Positions 8,414 through 17,093 are shown, numbered from the stretch's first letter. The stretch: DNA of 64,000 nucleotides from Saccharococcus thermophilus (GCF_011761475.1 NZ_JAASRS010000001.1:2418001-2482000); one strand, 5' to 3'. Made by a program: numbers and translations. Notes: generated by a model from the letters alone, not told the origin.

Positions 8414-9388
8414 TCACCGCTTATCTTTCATGCCCTTATGAAACCGGAACCAGCCGTTCCGTTTAAACCAGAAAGACATCGAAATCGCAATGAAGGCCAT
8501 CACCCCGAGAACGGCAAAATAACCGTATTTCCAATGTAGTTCCGGCATATAATCAAAATTCATTCCGTAAATGCCGGAAATAAACGTCAAAGGCATAAAA
8601 ATCGTCGTAATGACGGTTAATGTCATCATGATCGTATTCATTCTGTTTGAGTTTAACGACAAATAGCTATCGCGAATATCTGACGTAATCTCGCGGTTCG
8701 TTTCAATCATTTCTGATAGTTTCAATAAATGGTCGTAAATGTCATGAAAATACAATTGCCGCTCTTTCATCCTCTGCAGGCGGTCAGAATGAATAATTCG
8801 ATACAATAAATCGCGCATCGGCACAATCGTTCTGCGCAGCTTCGATAAGTCGCTGCGAATATCAAACACTTTTTCAATAATTTCTTCAATCGTCTCATCA
8901 TTCGTATTTTCCTCTAATTCATTCAATACATCTTCAATATGGTAAATCGGCGGAAAATAGTCATCGACAAGCTTATCGATAATGCGGTACATGATATGAA
9001 AAGGGCCCTGCTGGAAGTCATCCTCGTGTTGAATTCGCGTCCATACTTCGTTTACGGCGTGAATCGATTGCTTATGAAACGAAACGATAAAATTTTGCCC
9101 GACAAACAAATCCACTTCCTCTGCTTCAAGAGAGTTTCCTTCAATGGCATGCAACACAACAAACAAATACCGATCATAAAAATCGAGTTTTGGCCGCTGC
9201 ACATACTCCAAACAGTCCTCAATCGCCAGCGGGTGGAAGTGAAAGAAATCGGCAAGCAACTTTGCCTCGTCTTCTGTTGGTTCATGAAAATCCACCCAAT
9301 ACCAGGAAACATCGGCACTGTTTACAAATGGAAGCGCAACATCATATATAACCTCAAAATCTTTTGTAACAACGCACGTTCGGATCAT
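8414..9388 (-). CDS. corA: CorA-family magnesium/divalent metal transporter
   Basis: The 324-residue protein has the long acidic, helical cytoplasmic domain of CorA and two C-terminal membrane segments (about 265-285 and 296-316). The defining YGMNF selectivity motif lies directly after the first. The C-terminus is very basic (KRNGWFRFHKGMKDKR), as in the family. It should form a pentameric Mg2+ channel. I prefer the ATG at 9388, behind AAGGTGGTTTCT. An ATG at 9409 behind AAAGGAAGC is also possible and adds seven residues. Confidence 0.9.
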   Translation of the reverse strand: MIRTCVVTKDFEVIYDVALPFVNSADVSWYWVDFHEPTEDEAKLLADFFHFHPLAIEDCLEYVQRPKLDFYDRYLFVVLHAIEGNSLEAEEVDLFVGQNFIVSFHKQSIHAVNEVWTRIQHEDDFQQGPFHIMYRIIDKLVDDYFPPIYHIEDVLNELEENTNDETIEEIIEKVFDIRSDLSKLRRTIVPMRDLLYRIIHSDRLQRMKERQLYFHDIYDHLLKLSEMIETNREITSDIRDSYLSLNSNRMNTIMMTLTVITTIFMPLTFISGIYGMNFDYMPELHWKYGYFAVLGVMAFIAISMSFWFKRNGWFRFHKGMKDKR

Positions 9389-9596
9389 AGAAACCACCTT
9401 ATTGTCCATAGTTTGCTTCCTTTACTTATGATAACCGAAAAACGGTTATATCCCAACTAAAAAAGGGATATGTATATGGCGTAAAGAAAAAAATTGACAA
9501 AAAATATTTATCAAAATTTTCTTTACTTTTTTTGTAAAAAATGATGATAATATAAAAAAGGGGACTTATCAGTTCCCAAATAGGGAGGAATCACAT

Positions 9597-9824
9597 ATGT
9601 ATGAAAAACAGTATCCTCACGAAGGCGCCATTTTATTTAACCAAACGGAGGAGAAAAACAGCTATGGTCCGCTGGCCGAGAAAGTGCTAGAGCAGGCAAT
9701 CTTTCAGTTTCAAAAACAAAAGTTAATGGAAAAAATTGATGAAGCTCTTATCGCACGAAACAAGGCCCTCTTTTTCGAACTTTCCACCCAATATAATGAG
9801 CTTCTAAAAAAATACGGTGCGTAA
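9597..9824 (+). CDS. Small IDEAL-domain protein
   Basis: The 75-residue protein has an IDEAL domain at about residues 27-72 (VLEQAIFQFQKQKLMEKIDE, ALFFELSTQYNELL). This short helical motif is found in small regulatory or adaptor proteins of Bacillaceae. The ATG follows GGGAGGAATCACAT. An AT-rich region with a TTGACA at about 9493 precedes it, but I could not place a convincing -10. The partner or role is unknown. Confidence 0.75.
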   Translation: MYEKQYPHEGAILFNQTEEKNSYGPLAEKVLEQAIFQFQKQKLMEKIDEALIARNKALFFELSTQYNELLKKYGA

Positions 9825-9839
9825 TTAAAGGAGAGAAAC

Positions 9840-9884
9840 ATGTTGGAGTGTGAAACGCCAGAGTCATATCGTCAAATAAGGTGA
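9840..9884 (+). CDS. Possible 14-residue peptide ORF
   Basis: ATG at 9840 sits behind AAAGGAGAGAAAC, a strong ribosome binding site, and the frame MLECETPESYRQIR stops at 9884 inside the 5' arm of the following terminator. The ORF is 15 bases after the IDEAL gene. The site is convincing, but so short an ORF may be chance or a fragment of a lost gene. Confidence 0.3.
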   Translation: MLECETPESYRQIR

Positions 9885-9929
9885 GTCCCTTTCTCGTCAA
9901 TGTTCTAATAAGAAACGAAGGGGACTCAC
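9881..9929 (+). terminator. Terminator of the IDEAL gene
   Basis: GTGAGTCCC and GGGACTCAC pair with further TTC/GAA pairs inside, and TTTTATTTTT follows. Confidence 0.75.
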
Positions 9930-9937
9930 TTTTATTT

Positions 9938-9966
9938 TTCACCTTCATCCACAAACATGGTAAAAT
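9938..9966 (+). promoter_or_regulatory. Candidate promoter of patA
   Basis: TTCACC and TAAAAT are separated by 17 bases, 36 bases upstream of the patA start. Confidence 0.45.
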
Positions 9967-10001
9967 GAGAACAAACGATCACAACGGAAGGATGACGATG
10001 A

Positions 10002-11159
10002 GTGGAACATTTGATTCATTCTCGCGTAAAAAATATAGAAATATCAGGAATACGAAAATTTTTTAACATGGTGGCAGACCATCCTGATTTAATTTCATTA
10101 ACGATTGGACAACCTGATTTTCCGACGCCGGAACATGTCAAAGAAGCAGGAAAAGAAGCGATTGCCGCCAATTTTACCGCCTACACCCATAATGCTGGTT
10201 TTCTCGAACTGCGGCAAGCTGCATGCCGTTTTGTTGCTGAAAAGTACGGATTATCGTATGAACCGGATGAGGTGATTGCGACCGTCGGGGCAAGCCAAGC
10301 GATTGACATTACCTTCCGCACCATTTTAGAAGAAGGTACGGAAGTAATTTTACCTGGTCCCGTCTATCCCGGATACGGACCGCTCATTCAACTATGCGGG
10401 GCAAAACCAATATATGTCGATACACGTTCCAATGGATTTCGCCTATCGGCAGAATTAATCGCTCCTTATTTAAATGAGCGGACCCGCTGCATTGTGCTCC
10501 CGTACCCTTCAAACCCGACAGGGGTCACTTTATCGGAACAAGCGCTGCGGGAAATCGCCGAATTAGTAAAAGGGCGGCCGATTTGGATTGTTTCCGATGA
10601 AATTTATAGCGAGCTTGTATACCATGGCAGACACCATTCCATCGCTAAATGGCTGCGCGACCAAACGATTGTGATCAATGGGTTGAGCAAATCACACTCG
10701 ATGACAGGCTGGCGCATCGGGTTCGTATTCGCTCCTTCTTTTGTAACGAAACATATGATTAAAGTGCACCAATATAGCGTTTCCTGCACCTCTTCAGTGT
10801 CGCAAAAGGCGGCGCTGGCCGCTTTAACGGCAGGAAAAAATGACGCGGAGGCGATGCGCAACCAATATAAACAGCGGATGGAATATGCGTACGATCGCCT
10901 TGTCGGCATGGGGCTTCAAGTGGAAAAGCCTGATGGCGCCTTTTACTTATTTCCATCGATCGCTTCGTTCGGTCTCTCATCTTTTGATTTTGCCCTTGAT
11001 GTGGTCCATAAAGCCGGCGTTGCGCTCGTTCCCGGCAGCGCTTTTTCCGAATATGGCGAAGGATATGTGCGCCTTTCGTACGCGTATTCCTTTGATGTGC
11101 TGAAAGAAGGACTCAACCGTTTAGAGCGATACATAAAGGAAAAACAGTGGGTGCGATAA
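10002..11159 (+). CDS. patA: Class I/II aminotransferase PatA
   Basis: The 385-residue protein is a fold-type I PLP enzyme. It has LTIGQPDFPTPEHV near the N-terminus, YTHNAG, PYPSNPTG (substrate carboxylate region), IVSDEIYSEL, and the PLP lysine in NGLSKSHSMTGWRIGF. It matches PatA of B. subtilis, assigned as N-acetyl-L,L-diaminopimelate aminotransferase in lysine and cell-wall precursor synthesis, and keeps its place near cheV. The start is GTG at 10002, behind GGAAGGATGACGATGA; no in-frame ATG gives a better site. Confidence 0.9.
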   Translation: MEHLIHSRVKNIEISGIRKFFNMVADHPDLISLTIGQPDFPTPEHVKEAGKEAIAANFTAYTHNAGFLELRQAACRFVAEKYGLSYEPDEVIATVGASQAIDITFRTILEEGTEVILPGPVYPGYGPLIQLCGAKPIYVDTRSNGFRLSAELIAPYLNERTRCIVLPYPSNPTGVTLSEQALREIAELVKGRPIWIVSDEIYSELVYHGRHHSIAKWLRDQTIVINGLSKSHSMTGWRIGFVFAPSFVTKHMIKVHQYSVSCTSSVSQKAALAALTAGKNDAEAMRNQYKQRMEYAYDRLVGMGLQVEKPDGAFYLFPSIASFGLSSFDFALDVVHKAGVALVPGSAFSEYGEGYVRLSYAYSFDVLKEGLNRLERYIKEKQWVR

Positions 11160-11177
11160 ACAAAACACCCACTGTTT
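11142..11177 (+). terminator. Terminator of patA
   Basis: AAACAGTGGGTG and CACCCACTGTTT form a 12-bp stem across the patA stop codon, followed by TTCTTT. Confidence 0.8.
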
Positions 11178-11206
11178 TTCTTTGCTTGAATGGGCAACGA
11201 GCCTCT

Positions 11207-11974
11207 TCATATAGAAAATGACCGCCTCATTGCATCATGAATTTCTCCCCCCAATTCTGTTTTTTCAAATACGGGAACAACGGAAAGTGCGCCGTGCTGA
11301 TTAATATAATCGATATCCCGTTCCAGGCCGTGCGCCGTCATCCACTGCCCGACCCGCGAAGAGGCAAGCACCGTTTTCCCCACGTTTTCCGTCTTGTATT
11401 TTTCATAAAAGAGCCACGCCGCCATGGCGCTGTCGGACAAGTCGCGGGCAGAAACACCGTTTTGCAGTAGGCAGGAAAGAAAATAGCCTGCCCCGTAAAA
11501 ATCTTCTAAACAAAATCGCCCCGATGAACCGGAACAGATCGCGACAATCGTTTCCGACGCATGCCGTCGGCAAATATGCTCGCTGAGCGCTGGTCCGTTC
11601 ATTAGGCTCCCGACGTAAAGATGATTGGCATGCATCGCCTTGCGGATCGCCACCGTGCCATTTGTCGTTGATAAAATAATCGTTTTTCCCGGACAGAACT
11701 TTTGCAAAAAAAGCGGAGCCGGAGAACGAAAACCGTCAATCGTCCGGCCTTCGTATTCGCCGACAAGCTCATAGCTCCCGTTTGGAAGGAGACGGGCTTT
11801 TTCCCGCGCTTCCTCTGCATTTCGCACCGGAATGACAGAAGCAGCGCCAAACGACAGGGCTGCGGTAATCGTGGAAGTAGCGAGCAAAATGTCGAACACG
11901 ACCGCTATTTTTCCGTCTGTTAAAGCTGTTTCATCAATATCTTCTTTGCGAAAGACGACATGTACTTTTGCCAT
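11207..11974 (-). CDS. comB: 2-phosphosulfolactate phosphatase family protein ComB
   Basis: The 255-residue protein matches the ComB family (VVFDILLATSTITAAL, IIGEY-like ELVGEYEGR, LSTTNGT, VAICSGSSGRFCLEDFYGAG). ComB removes phosphate from 2-phospho-3-sulfolactate, a step known from coenzyme M synthesis and from sulfolactate formation in Bacillus spores. No ComA or ComC homologue is in the window, so the sulfolactate role is inferred by family (B. subtilis YitC). It starts nine bases after the phosphotransferase gene, with GAGGTGAATCC before the ATG, so the two are probably co-transcribed. Confidence 0.8.
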   Translation of the reverse strand: MAKVHVVFRKEDIDETALTDGKIAVVFDILLATSTITAALSFGAASVIPVRNAEEAREKARLLPNGSYELVGEYEGRTIDGFRSPAPLFLQKFCPGKTIILSTTNGTVAIRKAMHANHLYVGSLMNGPALSEHICRRHASETIVAICSGSSGRFCLEDFYGAGYFLSCLLQNGVSARDLSDSAMAAWLFYEKYKTENVGKTVLASSRVGQWMTAHGLERDIDYINQHGALSVVPVFEKTELGGEIHDAMRRSFSI

Positions 11975-11983
11975 GGATTCACC

Positions 11984-13039
11984 TCAGCGCATTGCTAACT
12001 GCCATGCGTGTTGGACGAGTGACTGAACAAACTTCCCAAAATCGCGGAAGCGTTCATCATTCGTCTGCCCGCGGCGGTAGCGATAATAAATCTGCTGGGC
12101 GATGACAGCGAGTTTAAAATAAGCAAAAGTCAAATAAAAGTGCATATTCGAAATATCCCGTCCGCTTTTTTCTGCGTATGCCTGAATAAATTCCTCGCGC
12201 GTATAAAAGCCGGGATAAACGGTGACCGGCGCTTTGCCAAATCCGTTTTTCAACTGCGGCGGATCGTCCTTTTCCATCCAGTAGCTCATCGCCACAGCCA
12301 GATCGGCAAGCGGATCACCGACGGTGGACATTTCCCAGTCAAACAAGCCGGCCATTTGCGTGACATCATCTTCGGCAAACAGCGCGTTGTTTAATTTATA
12401 ATCATAGTGGATAATCGTCGCTTCGTTGTTTTCCGGAATGTGACTCACAAGCCATTTCGTCAGCGCTTCCACTTCTTTAATTTCATCCGTTTTTGCCCGT
12501 TCATAGCGCTGAATCCAGCCATGTACTTGCCGTTCCATAAATCCTTCTGGCTTCACCATCTCGATGAGACGAGTTTTTGTATAATCAAGCTGATGTACTT
12601 GTACAAGCGTATCAACCATCGTTTCCGAGATTTTCCGGCATCGTTCTTCTGTAGGAGCGATGTGCGCCGGGAACTCCGTATCTAGCACGACGCCACGGCG
12701 CCGCTCCATCACAAAAAATGGGCTGCCAATAATCGATTCATCCTCGCAAAATAATAACGGTTTCGGCGCCAGCGGAAAAATTGGATGAATTTCCGTCAGC
12801 CATGTGCTTTCCCGCTTCATATCATGCGCTTTCGGCGGAACGGGGCCAAACGGCGGCCGCCGCAAAACGGCTTCCCACTCTCCGCATGAGAGCAAATACG
12901 TTAAATTGGAACGTCCGGCAGAAAACTGTCTGACTTGCAACGTGCCCTCTGGGAAATCCGGCAGTGTTTTTCTTAAAAAATCGGTCAATTTTTCAACAGG
13001 CAGCTCTTCTCCTTTACGTACAGGAATGATCGCCGTCAT
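11984..13039 (-). CDS. Aminoglycoside phosphotransferase-like kinase of acyl-CoA metabolism (ACAD10/11 kinase type)
   Basis: The 351-residue protein has a protein-kinase-like fold: FSAGRSNLTYLLS (glycine-rich loop), VLRRPPFGPVPPKAHDM, the catalytic loop IIHYDYKLNNALF and the metal-binding GLFDWEMSTVGDPLADL. Such kinases are fused to or encoded beside acyl-CoA dehydrogenases, as in human ACAD10/11 where they phosphorylate 4-hydroxyacyl-CoA. Here the matching dehydrogenase is two genes upstream. The ATG follows AAAGGAGAAATTGCC. A TetR-type operator half-site precedes the gene, so it likely belongs to the same regulon as the dehydrogenase operon. Confidence 0.8.
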   Translation of the reverse strand: MTAIIPVRKGEELPVEKLTDFLRKTLPDFPEGTLQVRQFSAGRSNLTYLLSCGEWEAVLRRPPFGPVPPKAHDMKRESTWLTEIHPIFPLAPKPLLFCEDESIIGSPFFVMERRRGVVLDTEFPAHIAPTEERCRKISETMVDTLVQVHQLDYTKTRLIEMVKPEGFMERQVHGWIQRYERAKTDEIKEVEALTKWLVSHIPENNEATIIHYDYKLNNALFAEDDVTQMAGLFDWEMSTVGDPLADLAVAMSYWMEKDDPPQLKNGFGKAPVTVYPGFYTREEFIQAYAEKSGRDISNMHFYLTFAYFKLAVIAQQIYYRYRRGQTNDERFRDFGKFVQSLVQHAWQLAMR

Positions 13040-13097
13040 GGCAATTTCTCCTTTCCATTACGAGCGTTTGGCATATTCATCCTTTATCCTCTTTTCA

Positions 13098-13114
13098 ACC
13101 GACTGGTTAGTATG
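13098..13114. promoter_or_regulatory. TetR-type operator upstream of the phosphotransferase gene
   Basis: The sequence ACCGACTGGTTAGTATG shares 13-14 of 17 positions with the perfect operator at 16069. The right half GGTTAGTATG is fully conserved. It lies 59 bases before the phosphotransferase start. Confidence 0.6.
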
Positions 13115-13160
13115 TTCCAAATAAGCTACTTGGCATGCAAACACCAAGCAGCCGTACTTT

Positions 13161-13727
13161 TCACTTTTTCGCCATTCCTTCCAGCAAGATCGCAACCATC
13201 TGTTTCGCTACCTCGAAATCGCTCAATTCCCTATCAGGCCGAAACCATTGGTAGCTCCAGTTTGCCGCTCCTAAAACGGTCAGCGTTGCGATGGAAGGAG
13301 GAAAATCGTCACGGAGCTCGCCGTTTCTCATTCCTTCTTCTATTAACGATTGCAGGTTGTAACGAAACAAGTCCCGCTTTTCCACAATTTTCTTTAAATG
13401 TTCTTCATTTAAATGTTTCATTTCCCGGAAAAAAATGCGCGCCTGTCTTCCTTGTTTCTCGATGCTATGGATGAGCATGTAGACGATTTCAAACACTTTT
13501 TCTTTAACCGTTTTTGTGGAATCATCCATAATGTTTTTTTGTTTTTCGAGCAGCCCTTCAATATAGCGAAGATGAATATCCATTAATAATTCTTCTTTGC
13601 TTTTAAAATAGTAGTAAAACGTTCCCTTTGTCACGCCAAGCATATCCACAATATCTTGAATGGAAGTTTCGCTAAACCCTTTTTGTTCAAATAGCGCGAT
13701 GCTTGCCACCATAATTTTTTCTTTCAC
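13161..13727 (-). CDS. TetR-family repressor, probable regulator of the acyl-CoA module
   Basis: The 188-residue protein has an N-terminal TetR helix-turn-helix (SIQDIVDMLGVTKGTFYYYF at about residues 21-40, then KSKEELL) and a helical C-terminal ligand domain. It resembles Bacillus FadR-like and related regulators that sense acyl-CoAs. The start is a GTG behind AAAGGTGGAAGAGC. It lies between the phosphotransferase and the SDR/dehydrogenase genes, each of which has a copy of the same operator. This makes it the natural candidate to bind them and release on an acyl-CoA ligand; ligand identity is unknown. Confidence 0.8.
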   Translation of the reverse strand: MKEKIMVASIALFEQKGFSETSIQDIVDMLGVTKGTFYYYFKSKEELLMDIHLRYIEGLLEKQKNIMDDSTKTVKEKVFEIVYMLIHSIEKQGRQARIFFREMKHLNEEHLKKIVEKRDLFRYNLQSLIEEGMRNGELRDDFPPSIATLTVLGAANWSYQWFRPDRELSDFEVAKQMVAILLEGMAKK

Positions 13728-13774
13728 GCTCTTCCACCTTTCCCTCTATCATGTTTTATTGCCATTCTATCATA

Positions 13775-13820
13775 AAACGGTCAAGCCCGTCTGACAACAG
13801 GCAATGGGGCTTGACCGTTT
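13775..13820 (-). terminator. Terminator of the dehydrogenase-SDR operon
   Basis: AAACGGTCAAGCCC and GGGCTTGACCGTTT form a 14-bp stem. It lies just after the stop of the decayed ligase remnant and before tetR. Confidence 0.75.
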
Positions 13821-13836
13821 GGGAAGAGCGCATTTT

Positions 13837-14043
13837 TTATTTCGAACGGAGCGTCTCTTCGCGGAGAGCGCGGCGCAAAATCTCGCCGACGTTTGTTTTT
13901 GGCAATTCGGCTCGGAATTCGACAATGCGAGGTACTTTATAGGCGGCTAAATTTTGGCGGCAATGCGCAATAATCTCCTCTTCGCTCGCCTGCTTGCTGT
14001 CTTTTAATACGATAATCGCTTTAATTTTTCCCCTTCCCCCTTT
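13837..14043 (-). pseudogene. C-terminal remnant of an acyl-CoA ligase (AMP-binding enzyme)
   Basis: About 65 codons read as the extreme C-terminus of a long-chain-fatty-acid-CoA ligase (IKAIIVLKDSK, EEEIIAHCRQNLAAYKVPRI, ELPKTNVGEILRRALREE). Everything upstream is missing: the frame runs straight into the SDR stop codon. In functional ligases the motif is G-K-I-L-R-R with the catalytic lysine; here it is G-E, so the remnant has also lost that residue. A deletion joining the ligase tail to the SDR end is the simplest explanation. An in-frame ATG inside the SDR gene exists but has no ribosome binding site. Confidence 0.75.
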
Positions 14044-14044
14044 T

Positions 14045-14824
14045 TTAAGCGCCTGAGGCATGGCTACCGCCGTCGACAACAATTAACGCTCCGGTCACAA
14101 AATCAGAGGCAGGAGATGCTAAAAACAATACCGCGCCTTTTAAATCATCCTCCCCTCCGAATCGTTTTAACGGTGTATTTTCTAATATTTTTTCGCCGAC
14201 CCGATCGAGGATGGCCTTTGACATTTTGGTCGGGAAAAAACCTGGTGCGACCGCATTGACGTGAATTCCGTATTTCCCCCATTTGACCGCTAAATCTTTC
14301 GTAAATGTAATAACGGCCCCTTTGCTTGTGTTATAGCCGATCGTGTTTAATATTTCTGGATTTGTTCCGCCCAGTCCGGCAACGGATGCAATGTTAATAA
14401 TTTTGCCGCTCTTTTGCTCAATCATCACTTTGCCTACCGCTTGGCTCATGAGAAACGTTCCGGTCACATTGACGTTAATGACTTTCTGCCATGCTTCAAG
14501 CGGCATTTCTTCGGCGGGAGCGCCCCACGTCGCACCGCTGTTGTTGACCAAAATATCAATTCGTCCAAACTCATCGACTGTCGCTTGCACAACGCGCTTC
14601 ACATCTTTCGGATTCGTGACATCACATTTTAATGCAAGCGATTTTACGCCGAGCTGTTCCAATTTCTCTTTTACTTGTTCGCACGCTTCCACTCTCCGGG
14701 AACATACGACAACGTTAGCCCCTGCTTCCGCCAAGCCGATGGCAATTTGTTCCCCCAATCCGCGTCCTCCTCCGGTAACGATCGCCGTTTTTCCAGGTAT
14801 TTTAAACAAATCTAGTACATGCAT
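14045..14824 (-). CDS. Short-chain dehydrogenase/reductase
   Basis: The 259-residue classical SDR has VTGGGRGLGEQIA (about residues 17-29), NNSGATWG, a serine in NIASVAGLG and the catalytic YNTSKGA (about 166-172). It most resembles gluconate 5-dehydrogenase/3-oxoacyl reductase-type SDRs. Its place directly downstream of an acyl-CoA dehydrogenase (17-base gap) suggests oxidation or reduction of a hydroxyacyl-CoA, but the substrate cannot be read. It is likely expressed from the promoter and operator upstream of the dehydrogenase. Confidence 0.8.
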   Translation of the reverse strand: MHVLDLFKIPGKTAIVTGGGRGLGEQIAIGLAEAGANVVVCSRRVEACEQVKEKLEQLGVKSLALKCDVTNPKDVKRVVQATVDEFGRIDILVNNSGATWGAPAEEMPLEAWQKVINVNVTGTFLMSQAVGKVMIEQKSGKIINIASVAGLGGTNPEILNTIGYNTSKGAVITFTKDLAVKWGKYGIHVNAVAPGFFPTKMSKAILDRVGEKILENTPLKRFGGEDDLKGAVLFLASPASDFVTGALIVVDGGSHASGA

Positions 14825-14841
14825 TCTACTTCTCTCCCTTT

Positions 14842-16050
14842 TTATTCATATTGTCGTAATTCTAATTTGGCGATTTGCTCTTTATGCACCTCATCCGGCC
14901 CATCCGCAAGCCGCAATGTGCGCGCATTCGCCCATTGCGCGGCAAGCGGGAAGTCATTGCTGATTCCTGCTGCTCCAAATGCCTGAATCGCACGGTCAAT
15001 CACTTTTAACGCAACGTTTGGCGCCACCACTTTAATCATGGCAATTTCTTTTTTCGCCGCTTTATTGCCGACTGTATCCATCATGTATGCCGCCTTCAAT
15101 GTAAGCAGCCGCGCTTGTTCAATTTCTACACGCGACTGGGCAATCCAATCGCGAATGCCCCCGTGTTCTGCAAGCGGTTTCCCAAACGCAACCCGCTTTT
15201 GCACGCGCCGGCACATCAACTCAAGCGCCCGTTCGGCCGCGCCGATCAGCCGCATGCAATGGTGAATTCTTCCCGGACCAAGACGTCCTTGGGCAATGGC
15301 AAAACCTTTTCCTTCTCCCCAAATAATGTTTTCTTTCGGAACGCGGACATGGTCATACGTAATTTCCGCATGGCCGTGCGGAGCATGGTCATATCCAAAT
15401 ACCGGAAGCATCCGCTCAATTTTCACACCTGGAGTATCAAGCGGTACAAGAATCATCGATTGTTGCTCATATTTTGGAGCGTCCGGGTTGGTTTTTCCCA
15501 TGACAATGGCAATTTTGCAGCGCGGATCGCCAGCGCCTGATGACCACCACTTTCGTCCAGTAATAACATATTCGTCGCCATCCCGAACAATGCTCGCACG
15601 GATGTTTGTCGCATCACTCGAGGCTACATCCGGTTCCGTCATGGAAAAACAGGAGCGGATTTCCCCATTTAAAAGGGGAATGAGCCATTTTTGTTTCTGC
15701 TCTTCTGTGCCGTAGCGGACGAGCACTTCCATATTTCCGGTATCCGGAGCGCTGCAATTGAACACTTCCGGTGCAATAAGAGAGCGCCCCATGATCTCGC
15801 AAAGCGGCGCGTACTCCACGTTCGTCAGCCCTGCCCCGTATTCGCTGTCCGGCAAAAATAAATTCCAAAGCCCTTCTTTTTTCGCTTTTGCCTTCAATTC
15901 CTCCATAATTGGCGGAACGCCGGACCATCTGGATTCTTGTGCATTTAGCTGCTCCTCATATACCTTTTCATTTGGATAAATATAGTCTTCCATAAAAGCG
16001 CTTAATTTTTTGATCAACTCTTTGACTTTAGGCGAATAGGAAAAATCCAT
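14842..16050 (-). CDS. Acyl-CoA dehydrogenase (ACAD10/11 type)
   Basis: The 402-residue flavoprotein has the acyl-CoA dehydrogenase fold: [16 protein letters not shown], the WWSSGAGDP region, FDR-like [29 protein letters not shown] and the C-terminal [14 protein letters not shown] and [14 protein letters not shown]. This pattern is closest to ACAD10/11-type dehydrogenases. It should introduce a 2,3 double bond into an acyl-CoA and pass electrons to ETF. It is the first gene of an operon with the SDR and the ligase remnant, controlled by a perfect TetR-type palindrome downstream of its promoter. Confidence 0.9.
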   Translation of the reverse strand: MDFSYSPKVKELIKKLSAFMEDYIYPNEKVYEEQLNAQESRWSGVPPIMEELKAKAKKEGLWNLFLPDSEYGAGLTNVEYAPLCEIMGRSLIAPEVFNCSAPDTGNMEVLVRYGTEEQKQKWLIPLLNGEIRSCFSMTEPDVASSDATNIRASIVRDGDEYVITGRKWWSSGAGDPRCKIAIVMGKTNPDAPKYEQQSMILVPLDTPGVKIERMLPVFGYDHAPHGHAEITYDHVRVPKENIIWGEGKGFAIAQGRLGPGRIHHCMRLIGAAERALELMCRRVQKRVAFGKPLAEHGGIRDWIAQSRVEIEQARLLTLKAAYMMDTVGNKAAKKEIAMIKVVAPNVALKVIDRAIQAFGAAGISNDFPLAAQWANARTLRLADGPDEVHKEQIAKLELRQYE

Positions 16051-16068
16051 CGTTTCCCCCTCCCTTTT

Positions 16069-16086
16069 ATACTAACCGGTTAGTAT
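16069..16086. promoter_or_regulatory. Perfect 18-bp TetR-type operator
   Basis: ATACTAACCGGTTAGTAT is a perfect palindrome located between the promoter at 16101-16129 and the dehydrogenase start, at about +8 to +25 of the transcript. A repressor bound here would block the polymerase. A related site lies at 13098. Confidence 0.8.
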
Positions 16087-16100
16087 GTAACCTTATTTTT

Positions 16101-16129
16101 ACTATACTCCCATTTAAATAAATATTCAA
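16101..16129 (-). promoter_or_regulatory. Promoter of the acyl-CoA dehydrogenase operon
   Basis: On the minus strand TTGAAT and TATAGT are separated by 17 bases, immediately upstream of the 18-bp palindrome. Confidence 0.6.
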
Positions 16130-16147
16130 TATTTTTAGATAAATAAC

Positions 16148-16183
16148 AATAAAGCGGCATCGCAAAGATGATGCCGCTTTATT
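16148..16183 (-). terminator. Terminator of ykwC
   Basis: AATAAAGCGGCATC and GATGCCGCTTTATT form a 14-bp stem that overlaps the last codons of ykwC. Confidence 0.7.
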
Positions 16184-17045
16184 CTTGGATGTAGCGTTTA
16201 TATAAAGCTTGCGTGCCGCTGTTTTCTTCCCCGGCATTCGCCAGCTCCTCATACATTGATTTTGCCAGCGCCAGCCCTGGCAGCTGCAAATTCATTTTTT
16301 CCGCTTCTTCTAACGCAATTTTCATATCCTTAATAAAATGCTTCACATAAAAGCCCGGCTTGAAATCGCCGGAAAGCATGCGAGGGGCTAAATTGCTCAG
16401 CGACCAGCTTCCCGCCGCTCCCTGGGAGATGCTTTCTAGCACTTTAAATGGATCCAATCCTGAACGCTTCGCATAGGCAAGCGCTTCGCAAACGCCGATC
16501 ATGTTGGATGCGATCGCAATTTGGTTGCACATTTTTGTGTGCTGACCGGCTCCTGCTTTCCCTTGATGAACAATGTTCGTTCCCAATCTTTCTAAAATCG
16601 GCTTGCACGCAGAAAATACTTCTTCATCTCCGCCAACCATAATCGTCAATTTTCCTTCTTTTGCACCAATATCTCCACCTGAAACGGGAGCATCAAGCGC
16701 ATGAACATTTCGCTCTTTCGCCGCCTGATAAATTTTTTCAGCTAACGATGGAGTCGATGTTGTCATATCAATCACATATGTACCTTCTTTCACGTTTGCC
16801 AGTATGCCTTCTTCTCCAAAATATACTTCCTCCACATCTTTTGGATATCCAACCATTGTAATGACAATATCCGATTCTTTTGCAAGTTGAGCAACTGTTT
16901 CTTTCCAAACTGCACCCTCTTCAATCAGATCCTTCGCTTTCTCTTTTGTCCGAGTGTAAACAAGCAGTGGATAGCCTGCTTTTAGCAAATTGCGCGCCAT
17001 GCTTTTCCCCATTACACCTAGACCGATAAAGCCGATTGTTTTCAT
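16179..17045 (-). CDS. ykwC: 3-hydroxyisobutyrate dehydrogenase-family oxidoreductase YkwC
   Basis: The 288-residue protein is a beta-hydroxyacid dehydrogenase: GFIGLGVMGKSMARNLL at residues 4-20 binds NAD(P), DAPVSGGDIGAKEGKL is the substrate loop, and GAGQHTKMCNQ holds the catalytic lysine. Length and neighbourhood agree with B. subtilis YkwC. The natural substrate is not established; a role in branched-chain or other hydroxyacid oxidation would suit the neighbouring acyl-CoA genes, but this is inference. The ATG follows GGAGGGGAAGAAAAC. Confidence 0.85.
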   Translation of the reverse strand: MKTIGFIGLGVMGKSMARNLLKAGYPLLVYTRTKEKAKDLIEEGAVWKETVAQLAKESDIVITMVGYPKDVEEVYFGEEGILANVKEGTYVIDMTTSTPSLAEKIYQAAKERNVHALDAPVSGGDIGAKEGKLTIMVGGDEEVFSACKPILERLGTNIVHQGKAGAGQHTKMCNQIAIASNMIGVCEALAYAKRSGLDPFKVLESISQGAAGSWSLSNLAPRMLSGDFKPGFYVKHFIKDMKIALEEAEKMNLQLPGLALAKSMYEELANAGEENSGTQALYKRYIQE

Positions 17046-17093
17046 GTTTTCTTCCCCTCCCTACATGGATTTTATTCATGTTTATCATAACAT

